Source: Triparma columacea
Taxonomy: Eukaryota > Sar > Bolidophyceae > Parmales > Triparmaceae
Direction of reading: 5' to 3'
NCBI GenBank assembly: GCA_030267965.1
Contig: BRYA01000606.1
Span: forward strand, 1-42,629
DNA: 42,629 bases
Shown: piece after piece, positions 19,214-29,775 of the stretch
Numbering within the stretch: the stretch's first letter is position 1
Layout of the letters: every line of letters begins with the position of its first letter
Position numbers and translations under genes: made by a program
Notes under the pieces: generated by a model
Seen by the model: the letters and a program-made list of their open reading frames with translations, nothing else
Database searches by the model: none
Told to the model about the DNA's origin: nothing

Positions 19214-22200
19214 ATGCAAGCCCTCAGATCCCTCTCGACCCTCATCGTTTGCATTTCCGCTCTTTCTTTCTCTCGCGTTTCTGCTGGGAAGAGCGGAGGT
19301 CCGGAATGGGCGTCGTGCCAGGATATATACTCTTTTAACTTGGAGTGTCCTGACGTTTGCAGTTATTTCAAGGATGGGCAGTGGGAGAACGTAGGCTCAG
19401 AAGCATTGAGCCCATGGGCAGGTTCGGATGAAGGTTGTTCGAACTACGAGGTTTGCCAGGAGACTGAGGAGAGCGCGGACTGGGATGGCAATGCAGAATT
19501 ATCTTGTAAGTTCTCCAATATCGAAAGGAGATATGTCGTCTGCACCGAGTGCAACAATCAGTACAGAGAAGTAATGCAATCGAATAGCGGCACGTCTTAT
19601 AGTGGCTACTGCTCCGGCAAGAGCGAAATAATTACGGGTTGCGAAAAGAAGGTTGCAACCATCGCCCCAACACCTGCTCCCACGGTGTCCCCCACCCTCG
19701 TCTACACTTTCGCGCCAACCCAACAAGGTCTATCGTGCGAGGAGAGTGGGTGCTGGACGGGGGACGAGAAATGCTGCTCCGAGCTTTTATCTAACCTCTT
19801 CGTGACGTCAAAAATGACGGGGCGTATCCTGTTCTTAGACTCGGGCGGAAATCTCACCTCCTCGTCTGAAATGTACGGAGAACAGGGGGTGCTAAAAACG
19901 TTCCATGAGGATAATTTGAACATTGCCGACCCGCGCAAGCGGCTCAAATCCAGCGAGGAAGGAGGTGAGGGTGGAAAAGAACTTACTCTTAAGCTCCCAT
20001 ACATCTTTGGAATCGCATGCTCAACACGCCCATCACAGGTTTCGGACTTGCTTTTTCATCGGACGGCAAAAAGCTGTACTTTTCGCAGACTTTTGTACAA
20101 TTCACTGTCGAGGCAAACGGGGACGTTGTGGAGAACAAGCAGGTAAAAAGAGGCGGAAAGCAAGGGCAAGCGCGATCTTATTGCGGCTTTCAACTCTAAC
20201 CCGTGAAACACAACGTTTGTCGTCACAGGGCCACATTGTGTACTTTGATGCGGACACGACAGCATTCGGTGATGTTCTTTTGGACCAACAGGAGCTTGAT
20301 CTTCGACTTTCCAACCCTAATTTCACCCCCGGCACGCTTCAGACAACAAAACCGGGCCTTTACAGCAAGAGGACTTTGCTCCTTGTGAATGACGAGCTGA
20401 GCGATAAGATATTTCTCGTAAATATTGGAAATACTGAGGAAGCTGAAGACGAGGTTGAGGGGGGGCAGAAGGAGACAGTTACTGCGGTCACCGAGATCTT
20501 CAGTGAGACTGATTGCGATATTGCTGATTTCAACGTTTATGCTTCCCACAGTGACCCCGTAGACCAACATACGAACAAGGTCCTGGTTCTTTGTAAGGAA
20601 CCTCAGGGGACAGTGTATATAACCGAGCCTCTTGACGAGTCTTCGAGTGATAAACCGCAAGCCCAAGTTCTTGTGGACAAGTTGCCGTGTCTCGCGAGTG
20701 GTTCCTGCAAAGAAATGCGATCCATATCCTTCAATCAAAATGCAGCTGAGTTTTATGTTGCGGTCGGGCATGAATCACCAACTGAATACAAGCAGCACCA
20801 CCTTCACGGGTTTGACATTTCCGGTAACGAGCTACCTGAAAGTGATGGCCGCAATCTCTTGAGATTGGAAGATGTAGGGGGTGCGAAGGGGCAGAGGAAT
20901 GGGGTGAGTAAGAGGGGGGCCAAAGCAGATACGAAGCAGATACGAAACAGAGACCGAGCAGAGACGAAGTATTCCAACTAACCCCCCCCCCCCCCCCCTC
21001 CCACCACCAACACCCAGGTCGACTTGGAGAGAATACGAGTCGCGCCGAATGGAAAGATGTATGCGACTGACAGGAGTTTTGGGCTGCCGTTGATTCTAGA
21101 TCTCTCGTTGAGTCCGGAGACTGTGGTGATTGGGCAGACCGGAAGGTCTATGGGGGCAGGGGCAGATGGTAAAGACATGGCTTTTGGAAAGGGCGCACAC
21201 GGCAAATGGTGCACGCTAAAATTTGGGCCAGACTTTCCTGACGAAGAAGGCTGCGCAGACGCAGACGGCATTAAAATGGGAGAGAGTTGCAAGTTTAGGT
21301 TGAAGCTAAGAAATTGGGACCGTGAGCCTGTTACTGCAGAGTTGGGAGCGGTCAAGTTTGAAGCATGGAAGAGAGAGAAGAATGGCAAAAGTGACTATGA
21401 AATAATCACTCACACTGACGACGAGTTGGGCTTGGAGATATACGAAAGCGACAAATTTAAGAGTACTTACCAAGGCAGGCTCAATATCGACTACCTGTCG
21501 GGACCGTCTTACAAGTGGAAGTTTGTCGCAAGGCTCAAACACCTCAACACTGTGCTCGGTGAAACTGACTGGTTCGATATAGAGCCGGGAGGAGTTTCGG
21601 CTAAGCATACACTACCCACTAAAAGCTCGATATATGTAGATAAACAGCATATAGGCGAGTATCAGACGCTGCAAATAGAGGCAAGTGACATGTCGGGAAA
21701 TAAGATCATGGAAAACAAAGAGGATGCGGATCAGAAATTCAAGGCTAAGGTGCTTGGGGGCTTCGCTTCGAGGAATGTAGAGTTCGAGGGCAATGGGAAG
21801 TTCAATTTCACAAAAGTTGACGCTTTATACGCGCTCCGGATGAAGTCTACCGTTGCTGGCACCTACCAAATAGAAATTACTTATGACGATGAGGAAATTT
21901 ATGGCTCGCCTATAGCCTTCACGGTGGCTGAAGGATCGATTGGGGCGAAGACGGAAGTGAAATTCGAAGATACCAAGGCGAGGGTCTCAAAGTGTGACAG
22001 GACACAAGGGCTCCTGTACAACCTGTCATACCCGCTGACGTGCTCCGGGAACTGGCAGCCAAGGACTATTGAGAAAGTGGAAAAGAAAGTAAGGGATGGT
22101 GCTGCCGCAGGAGAATATTCTGCCGAACCTCAAACCATGTTGTACAATAAGCTCATTGTTTCTCCTCGAGACAACTACGGGAATCCAATCAAACTGAAAG

Positions 22201-24384
22201 AGTTTTTCAAGGAAGAAGGGCTTCCGGATACTGATAGCGACTTTGACCTCGTTAATGCGACGAGGAAGCACAATCTTACGTCTACGCTGGTTAAGCTCGA
22301 TGTTGTCTTTATGGATAATCGAGGGAAGAACGTGAAAAGGACCTATAGACTGAAGAATAGCCCGATAGAAGTATTAGTAGACGAGCTGGAAAACGACGAC
22401 GGTATGAACGGCTTGCGGTATTCGGTCATTGTGAGGCCGTCAAAGAATGACATGGTGGTTAATTTTGCAGTTCCGACAAAGTTTAGCACAATTGACCCAC
22501 CCTCTCCGATGGAACTAGCCAGAAAGAAAGAAAATATCCTCCCCGTTGCGCCGAGTCTCGAGGTCACGATCTTAATCAAGAACCAAATGGGAGATTATTT
22601 CCCCGTGACAACACTGCTTCATCCAGGAGTCACGAACGTTGAGACGCGTGTCGGAGAGGTAAGTGGGTTTTTGCAGTCCGAAGTATTATATTAAAGGCAA
22701 GGACAAATCTCTCAACCTCTCCCACCGCTCGCAGACAAATTATATCTTCTCGGTCATTTTTTCCCTCATTTGCCTTGCAACTTATATTGCCCTCTTCGGG
22801 GCCGTCGTCAAGTGGCGAGAGAAGACGGTGATCAAGTTCTCCCAGCGCAAGATCCTCTACGTGATCATCTTTGGGGCGATTGTTGCTGAGGTCGGGATAA
22901 TTCTGCACATTTTCCAGTTTGCTCCTTACGACAGCTACAACTCCCTGCGAAACCAGAGGTTCCCCGGCGCTTGCTTCTTTCACATTTACGTCTTTTTGAC
23001 CGGAGTCTACATCATTATGGCCGGCGTGATTGCCAAAAGCTACCGCATCAATAGGCTCGCATTCAACAAGGAGATGAAGCGCAGAAAGATAACCGACAAG
23101 TTCCTGCTCTCTTGCATTGCGGGCTTTATGCTCATTTGGTTCATCTTCGGCGCCTTCTGGATTGGGCTGAATTCTAAGGATGGAGAGGACGATATGCTGG
23201 TCGAAAGATACCGCTACGACAAGAATAGCGCGGCTGTGGAGGCCTACGGTACAGAAACGTACGCGGAACTGTTCACTTGCGACCACTTTAGTGGCCTACG
23301 AACTTTCTTCATGTACGGTTCATTGATGCTGGTCGTGTTGGGGTATGTTTTGATTCTTCTATTCTCGGTAATGAACGCCAGAATCCCATCGGCCTTTAAT
23401 GAGGGCAAACATTTGAGGCAGGGTGCGTACACTTCAACTGTGTTGGGCTTGATTTATGCGGGTTGCCTCTTCAGCGACATGTCAAAGTACCAACCGGGTC
23501 TTCTCCTTATGATCTTCAGCCTGACGTCGAACCTGTCAATGTTTGGAATTCTTAGCAACATCTTCGCCCCCAAGCTGTGGAAGATTTTCAAGAACCAGGA
23601 GGTCGACCTGTCTGACCTGTCAAACGCTGTGAAGGTGGGGGGGCCAAAAGGGGGGACGGGTATCGGGGCGGCAGCGGAGGCGACGAGAGCGACAAGCATC
23701 TCGTCCCGGGCAACGTCTTCGGCATCTTCTTCCGGAAAATTTTCGGCAAAGGGAGGGAAGTTCCAGAGCTCATTCGCGAGAAAGTCGACGATTGATGCGG
23801 CAAGGAAGACGTCGACGGCCTCAGGGAGAGTTAGCTCCGGGAAGTTCAGCGGGGGCGGGAAGTTCCAGAGCACCTTCAAGAAGAAGAGCGAAATCGAGGT
23901 TGAAATGACTAAGAAGAAGAAGGAGGATGTTGATGAGCCCAAAGTGACGTTCGGACATGGGATGAGCAGTACGGAGGAAGATGATGATAGAGACAGCTTC
24001 TCGGACAGTTTCACCGTGGTAAGCCCTTTAGCGACCACTGATAAGTTAGACAAAGCCACAGATTTGGACGTGAAGAATCTCGAGGAGAAGGTCAAGAGTT
24101 TAGAAGATAAACTCGCTAAGGAGAGGAGGGAGGTCGAGGCTTTGAAGAACAAGCTGGAAGATCAGGAGACTGAGTTTGCTGTCCACCTGGCAAAAGCAAA
24201 GAGAGCTCAGTCCAAAACGACGTCGACATCATTGTCGAGTGTCGGTGAGAGTAGACTGAGAACGGTCACGTCAGCGCCTCCGGACAGTCACTGGTGGGAG
24301 TACGAGGACGAGTATGGGAGGAGCTATTTTTATAATGACCAGACGGACGAGTGTACGTACGAAAAGCCATCGAAGTGGTATTAA
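19214..24384 (+). CDS. Class C GPCR with propeller/filamin-like ectodomain and C-terminal WW domain
   Basis: Five exons (19214-19964, 20039-20142, 20229-20903, 21018-22658, 22735-24384) join in phase to 1606 residues. An N-terminal signal peptide (~1-24) leads into a Cys-rich region, a Pro/Thr spacer 'APTPAPTVSPT', and beta-propeller-like strands such as 'GLAFSSDGKKLYF' and 'IRVAPNGKMYATD' (~190-560). Ig/filamin-like modules follow, with 'AGTYQIEITYDDEEIYGSPIAF' features around residue 770-810. The 7TM region (~1058-1345) fits family 3: a Cys-containing TM3 with 'AKSYRINRL', a Cys in the second outer loop ('FTCDHF'), and 'FAPKLWKI' after TM7, where GABA-B and mGlu receptors carry PK. The tail has Ser-rich repeats, a coiled coil (~1500-1550) and a WW domain at the very end. 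It should be a plasma-membrane receptor; the ligand is unknown. The first intron is the least certain one. Confidence 0.85.
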
Positions 24385-24453
24385 AGGTGTTGTAGGATGA
24401 TATTTGTTTTTATGAAACTGTGGGTCACTATTGTATTATCCACGGTGTGGGAG

Positions 24454-24500
24454 GGAGGCTTATCGAGTCCGCTTGGTAAGCGGTCCTGTCATTCGCCTCC
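24454..24500 (-). promoter_or_regulatory. Candidate SECIS element in the 3' UTR of the selenoprotein H gene
   Basis: On the minus strand, 60 bases after the stop codon, GGAGGC (24500-24495) pairs with GCCTCC (24459-24454). Inside this stem, AUGA (24492-24489) faces CGAU, giving the U-G-A/G-A quartet of a SECIS core. A second stem (CCGCUU with AAGCGG) then closes an apical loop containing ACC. The distance from AUGA to the loop CC is about 12 bases, as expected for SECIS elements. Whether the loop bases play the AA/CC role has to be tested. Confidence 0.6.
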
Positions 24501-24559
24501 TTGCCCTTATGTGAAAACTTCGCGACTTTCCTTGAAAAACGGCCCTAGCATGAGAACGC

Positions 24560-25093
24560 CTAAAGTTTAGACTTGCAGTCCTCAATGACGTCGTCCATGT
24601 CGAGTGCCTTGAGCTTTGGGAAGGGGCGCTTAAGCCCGGTGAGGTTGACGACCTTTTTCGATCCGATAGTGATCACGAAGGCGCCCTTGTTGGGCTTCTC
24701 GGCGTTTATAACAACTTTCGCGATGCCCTTAAGACCCTGCTCTACTTTCGCGGCACGAGTCCTGAACTGTTGAAGGAGAGGGGGGATCAGGGGGAGGGAT
24801 GGAACGGTGAGGGGGTTTGTTGGGTGTGTTGTCGAAGGTCCTGCATACTCACTGCACCTCATTCCTTCGATGCCTCAATGCTGACAACTGGTAGGGAACC
24901 GGAAGCGGAACTAGAGGAGGCTTTTGTGGAGCTGCGATTGGGTGAGTCGGAATGTCGGAATCATATACTTGAATCATTTTATGTGGACTACTTTAGATTA
25001 CCAAATTGTGCGGATAGATATGTACACTTACGCCTTGGTCTTTGCTGCGGGCTTTGCAGCCTTCTTCTTTGGGGAATTTGTCTTTTTTGCCAT
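24560..25093 (-). CDS. SELENOH: Selenoprotein H (in-frame UGA as selenocysteine)
   Basis: Three exons (25093-25032, 24931-24853, 24766-24560) join in phase to 115 residues if the UGA at 24861-24859 is read as Sec. Exon 1 is a basic leader, MAKKTNSPKKKAAK. Exon 2 ends in 'VVSIEASKEUGA', matching the strand and CxxU loop of the thioredoxin-like Rdx family, with Ser in place of the first Cys. Exon 3 continues 'FRTRAAKVEQGL', 'VVINAEKPNKGAFVITI', 'LTGLKR' and 'PKLKALDMDDVIEDCKSKL', which follows animal SELENOH in order (VNPTKPRRGSFEV..., WTGIKK, PRKLKFP...VVEELKKYL). SELENOH is a small nuclear redox protein, and the basic leader agrees with that. Without Sec decoding the protein would stop at residue 45, before most of the fold. 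A SECIS-like hairpin follows the stop. Confidence 0.83.
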
Positions 25094-25203
25094 GCCAAAG
25101 ATTTTTTGGTCATCATTTCGGCCTTCCACAGTTTACCTGGGGCTGGGAAGGAAAAAAATAGGGCACTTCACGCGCTTAAAACTCACGGACGCTGTCTCCC
25201 GTA

Positions 25204-26386
25204 TTAATTTATGTCATCCTTGATCTCCTCCACTTCTCCATCTCTGTTCCTCCTCCACCGTTTCAAGAACCCCCAAACAAGCGGTGCGTTGACCCCTCCG
25301 CCGCTTCCTCCGTAGTAATCGTGTCCTCCATCCCAGCTGCAGCTTATGACGTCTCCCCCCCTGCACTCTCTCCCATACGTGATGCACGAAAGGCCGTTCG
25401 CTTCACCTTCAACGTCCTCGCCAACATCGTACACGCCAATTTGATCCGTTACACACCCGTTCTTACTCGACCACCTCTCTGTTATATCACCAACAGATGT
25501 GTAGTAGTAACCGTCGCTACTGAGTGGATGAACCTTATCCTCATCCCCTTTATTCCACCTCGTGGCATTCCCCGGCACGGTCTCGTCTTTCCTACCTGTA
25601 ATAGTCATTATAGGTACCCCCAAACCACCCTCTGTATGATTGAGGTACCCCTTGGGATAGCTCCCACAAACTGGAGCTGCAGCTGCGAATGTTTCTGACA
25701 TTGACTCTGCAACGTGGAAGGACATCATACCACCGTTGCTGCATCCCGTGGCGTACATGCGGGTGTCATCTACGCACAACAGTGACTTAACGTCAGATAT
25801 CACATCCTCAACGAAGGAAACATCGTCGTAACAATGCGTCCAGCCGCACCCGTCGTCACTGCATGAACCGCCGCACGATGGGTAGCAGTACTCAGGGTGG
25901 TTACCTTTATCATTACACGTGCTACCGGAAGGTCCAGGGCTGTCGTGTCCACCTGAACCTGGTACATGCCACGAATTCCAACCTGGAGAGGTAAAGTCTG
26001 AGAAGCCATTTGGGTGTACCAGAATAAAGGTATCATTTCCTTCAAGTTCGGTGTTTGCGAACGACCATAACCCAGCTTCCTTGACATCGGAGTGCTGGGG
26101 AGGAGGGTGAGAAGATGAGATAAGTGAAGCCTTGTTGCCCCATTAAAATAATCCAGCGTCCCCCTTCCCTCACCATGTTGTCACCCCAACCATGGAAGTT
26201 GAACACCAAGGGCATAAAACCTTGTTCGCGTGAAGTGTAACCAGACGGAATACAAAGAAGGTAGTTACGGGTAACACTTGAGTACGTGATAGTACGTGTA
26301 TGGCATTCTCCAGGTTTGAGGGATGGGATGTCGAAGGGCAGGTTACAAACTGAAGAAGAGGCTTGATGAAGGGAAGCGACAGACAT
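25204..26386 (-). CDS. Secreted PHB-depolymerase / feruloyl-esterase-like alpha/beta hydrolase
   Basis: Exons 26386-26174 and 26094-25204, with a 79-bp intron, give 367 residues from the Met at 26386. The catalytic set of this esterase family is visible: oxyanion-side 'FNFHGWGDN', nucleophile GCSNGG (Ser ~190), acid GRKDETVP (Asp ~241) and base GGHDYY (His ~340). 'PGWNSWHV' and 'GWTHCYDDVSFVEDVISD' are also typical. Upstream of this Met the same frame reads a hydrophobic 'FLIFVFFCILALIPA' after a TTTTCAG acceptor (~26470), so the real N-terminus probably adds a signal peptide from one more small exon that I could not place. Many Cys suggest a secreted, disulfide-rich enzyme acting on polyester or cell-wall ester bonds; the substrate is not determined. 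Confidence 0.83.
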
Positions 26387-26664
26387 TTTTGTGGGAACGA
26401 GGGTGACTCTGGAGTTAGAGGCCGGGATGAGGGCGAGGATGCAGAAGAAGACGAAGATGAGAAAGCTGAAAATTTGTCAAAAATGCTCCTAATTATTGTC
26501 CGATATTTGGAGTTGGGATATTGAGGATTAGGATACTAGGATCTTTCCTACTAACGAAGGGATGTGATCGCTAATAAAAATTCTTTCAAGCAATGTCTGC
26601 ACCTGGCATCAAGGTTGCCAAGAACAAAATGGGTTTGTCGAGTAATAATAATCGGATTCATCCG
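26387..26664. other. Spacer between esterase and EXO70 genes
   Basis: The first ~85 bases on the minus strand continue the esterase frame as a hydrophobic leader (see that gene). On the plus strand a 33-codon frame at 26593-26694 starts MSAPGIKVAKNKMG, but it runs into the end of EXO70 and has no continuation. Otherwise this is the 5' flank of the esterase gene and the 3' flank of EXO70. Confidence 0.4.
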
Positions 26665-29516
26665 TCAAAAAGAAGATGTGGTTACAGCAGATAATGTGAC
26701 TTTTCCTGGCAAATATGTTTCTCCAGCGGCAGAGTAGAACTCTCTAATCATGGCTTCAACCATGACCGGGCTGATCCTCATGTACTCCAGCTGTTTCTTC
26801 TTGCTGAATTGCACGTCCCCGTACTCCCTCCAGAACCACTCGTACCTCTCCTTCACTATTTCCACCCCCTCCCGTATTAGCGCCTCCCTGACCTCGTAGC
26901 TCGGGACCGATAGGTGGGTGTGCCTCTTGTGAATAGCCTCCATATCGTCAGCGAATCCTCCGAACCTGCTCTTCAGCTCCCTCCCGCACTCAAGAGTAAG
27001 TAGCTTACCCCCCGTCTGGTACTTGAACTTTGTCTTGTCCACATCCGTGAGGTGCGAGCTGAGCCTTTCGAACGTGGATCTAACGTAAGCCCCCCTGTTC
27101 TTCCTGATGAGCCCTGCAATCATTTCCTTGAACCACACTTTACCAATGCCCCCCTCGTCCTCCCCGTCACCACCGCCGCCGCTCAGCATGTGGGACTCCA
27201 TGTAAACCGCGTTGTTCACCATCCAGAGGCTCTTGATGCTTTCCCCCTCCTCCACACCCCAATGCTTCAACCCCTCTCCCAACTTCTCGAGCTTACCAAC
27301 GAGAAGAACCGCGAGGTGCTCCGCGTAGTCATCTCCAGGGTCGCTCTCGTCGTCCCCGGACTGCCACTTGAACCTTTTGTTCCCTTTCCTGCTCTTAAGC
27401 AGTATCTGAATCTCCTTCCCCATGGCGCCCAGGTTCCTGACCGCCGCGCAGACGTCGCTTGTCCCACTCCAGACCCCCGCGTCCCTCCTGAAGCCATTGT
27501 CATCGTTCTCGTTGATGAGCTCAGGGATCTTGTTCAGGACCCTGCTCGTTGTGGCATTGAGGAGGGCGGATATGTTCTTGAGCTGCGTGAGGGCGACGCT
27601 GCCGCTGCTACTTGGTAGGTTGAAGTCGCCGGTTATCACCGAGGTTAGGGAAGGGAGGTAGGAGGAGTGGAAGATTCGGAGGAGGTCGAGGATTGAGGTT
27701 GCGCCGTTCGAGGCGTTGCGGATCGACATTGAGTTGGTTATAATGTTTGCTTCGAGGTCCTGGATAATAACCCTAAGCTTGAGCATGAAGACTTCGCACA
27801 AGCTGCTCCACCCCTCCTTAAGCTGTCCCTCCAGACCCTTGACCTCCTTCCTCAGCCTCCCGAAAACCGTCAGGAAGAGGCTCCACTCCCCCTTCATTGC
27901 CTTAACCACGTACACCATGGCCTCCACAGCGTCCTGGCTGACGTTCGCTCCGTAAGCCTTGGGAGCCAGCGGCTGCTTCCCCTCCTTGTTATCCAGGCTG
28001 GAGTCCAAACCCATGGCCTCCCAGTACGCCACCCTCCTCCTCCCAACCCAAGCGTCCAGCCCGACGTTCCCCGTCATTTCCCTCGTCAGGAACCTGAGGT
28101 CGTAACCGTGGCCGTGTTCGTCCCCCCCCTTCTTCCCGTGTTGAGGGTCGTCTCCTCCCTCCCCCCCTCCACCGTTGCCCTCGAGCGCCTCCCCCCCGGA
28201 GCGACTGGAGTCGAAACCGTGACCGGCGTAGGAAACTGTGGACGTGGCCTCGACGAGACGGACGACGACGCGGATGTCACCGTCGTCGAACTTAGGACCC
28301 TTCTCCCCCTCCTCCATGTCAGTGTCTTCCTCAGCGAATAGCACTCTGCTCGGCGTCCTCGCTACCACAGGAGGTGGACTATTTGCACCGCCGAAGCTCT
28401 CCCTCCCTTCGCCGACCTCCCCGAAGCTCTCCCTCCCAATGCTCTCGTCTAGGCTCGCAACGCTGAAGGATCCAGGGCTCAGGCTTAGCCTACTGCTCGT
28501 TGAGGCCCTGCTCTCCCTGACCCTCTTGACCTTCATCTTTGTCACTCCGCAACGGTCGGAGGCGAGGGTCAAGAGGCTGGTAAGGAGGGAGTTGTAGATT
28601 CTTATCACGCGAAGGGTCTCGGCGTGACACTTTGAGGCCCCGATGTAGGTGGAGCCAGAGGATTGGGGGGGGGGGGGAGGGGAGGAAGAGAAGAAGGTAA
28701 GGGAAGTGTAGAGCTTTATGGTGTGCTGGAGGAGAGGCTGGAGGGAGGAGGAGGGGAGGAGGGTGGGGAGGGGGGTGGAGGGGGGGAGCAGGGACAGGTT
28801 CTTTGATACTGGGGAGGAGGGTAAGAGGAGAGGAGCGACGAGTGTTGAGGTGTGGGGGGAGGGGGGGTGAGAGGGGAGCACGGAGGGGGGGTCATCGTGT
28901 TGTTGTAGTGTTATCCCTCAGAATGGTTGTCCGGTAGCTGTTTGCAACTTGGTGGCGTTTGATCATTGCCCGTGTCTCCGAAATGTGAGTCGCAGTCGCA
29001 GTCGCAGTCGCATAGAAAGGTTTGTGGGATATATCTTCATTGAACCTTCAAACAACAAGCCACCCCCTACTTGCCCTCTCGCTCTTTCCATCCTCCCCCC
29101 TCCCTCCCCCCCCCCTCTTCCTACCCCCTCTTCCTGCCCCCTCTTCCTATCCCCTCCTTGCCCCGCTTCTCACCTAAACTGGCAATCTTTGCTGCCTTCA
29201 CAAACTCCGTGTACATCCCGTGTACCTCCAACATCCTCCTCCTCGCATCTGCGCTATTTCTAACCTGGCTCCTTACTAGCTTGGTTTTATTGCCGCTAGG
29301 GGAGAGCAGGGCTGAAGTGTAGGACAGCGTTGAGCTTATCTCATTAGATGTTGCGGAAAGGTTGGTGGTAGAGGTTTGTAGTGTTGCTAGTAGAGTTTCT
29401 AAACGATTTAACGGTGTTGTAGTAAATGTTGTAGGGTTAGAGGTATTAGATGTAGATGAAGGGAGGACAGATAGAGAGACAGATAGGGCCCCCTGTCGAG
29501 ATTGCGAGGGGGGCAT
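26665..29516 (-). CDS. EXO70: Exocyst complex subunit Exo70
   Basis: Two exons (29516-29174, 28808-26665) join through a 365-bp intron to 828 residues; an in-frame TGA lies just before the starting ATG. The N-terminal exon is helical ('LNRLETLLATLQTSTTNL', 'LEVHGMYTEFVKAAKIA'), as in the Exo70 N-terminal coiled coil. The C-terminal third has the Exo70 pattern: 'MVNNAVYM', 'YVRSTFERL', 'LKSRFGGFADDMEAIHK', 'VPSYEVREALI', 'VKERYEWFWREYG' and 'YMRISPVMVEAMIREFY' at the end. Exo70 tethers secretory vesicles to the plasma membrane through PI(4,5)P2. A ~130-residue Ser/Gly-rich insert between the halves makes it longer than the usual ~650-700 residues. Confidence 0.88.
28918..29014. repeat. Dispersed intronic sequence, copy 1 (EXO70 intron)
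   Basis: This segment shares TCAGAATGGTTGT, CATTGC, TGTCTCCG-x-AATG and GTCGCA in the same order with 34491-34572 in an intron of the four-RRM gene. A GTCGCA run has expanded four-fold at its end. Both copies lie in unusually long introns and in the same orientation relative to their minus-strand hosts. Confidence 0.65.
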
Positions 29517-29775
29517 GGCTTTATTTCAACAACAATCAACAATGGATGATTTTATGGGGTAGAAGACGCTCAATGAGCTAATTCAATTGGTAGACAGAGA
29601 GTTTTTACAGCAGGAAGAGTGGCGTTGAGATGGGAATTAAGAGGTAAAGATATCAAGGTTTGGATTCCTGAGGAGCCAAGAGCCAAGACTTCCTGAACTT
29701 TCCTCCCCGATTGACTCAAACTTTGATGTCCACTAACCCCTTTTCACAATTCGAGAAGACATTTAACGAAAGCAG
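29517..29775. promoter_or_regulatory. Divergent promoter region (259 bp)
   Basis: The region lies between the starts of EXO70 (-) and membrane protein B (+) and must carry both promoters. It contains no open frame of note. Confidence 0.45.

Noticed and set aside
19923..20228. N-terminal part of a long frame 19923-20981 as a separate protein
   Set aside because: Only the part after 20229 is propeller-like; the first ~100 codons are the wrong frame of exon 2 and two introns of the GPCR gene.
24560..24862. A 100-residue Pro-rich protein starting MRCSEYAG
   Set aside because: Its first ~32 codons are intron sequence; the acceptor CAACAG at 24767 and the selenoprotein H alignment define the true exon.
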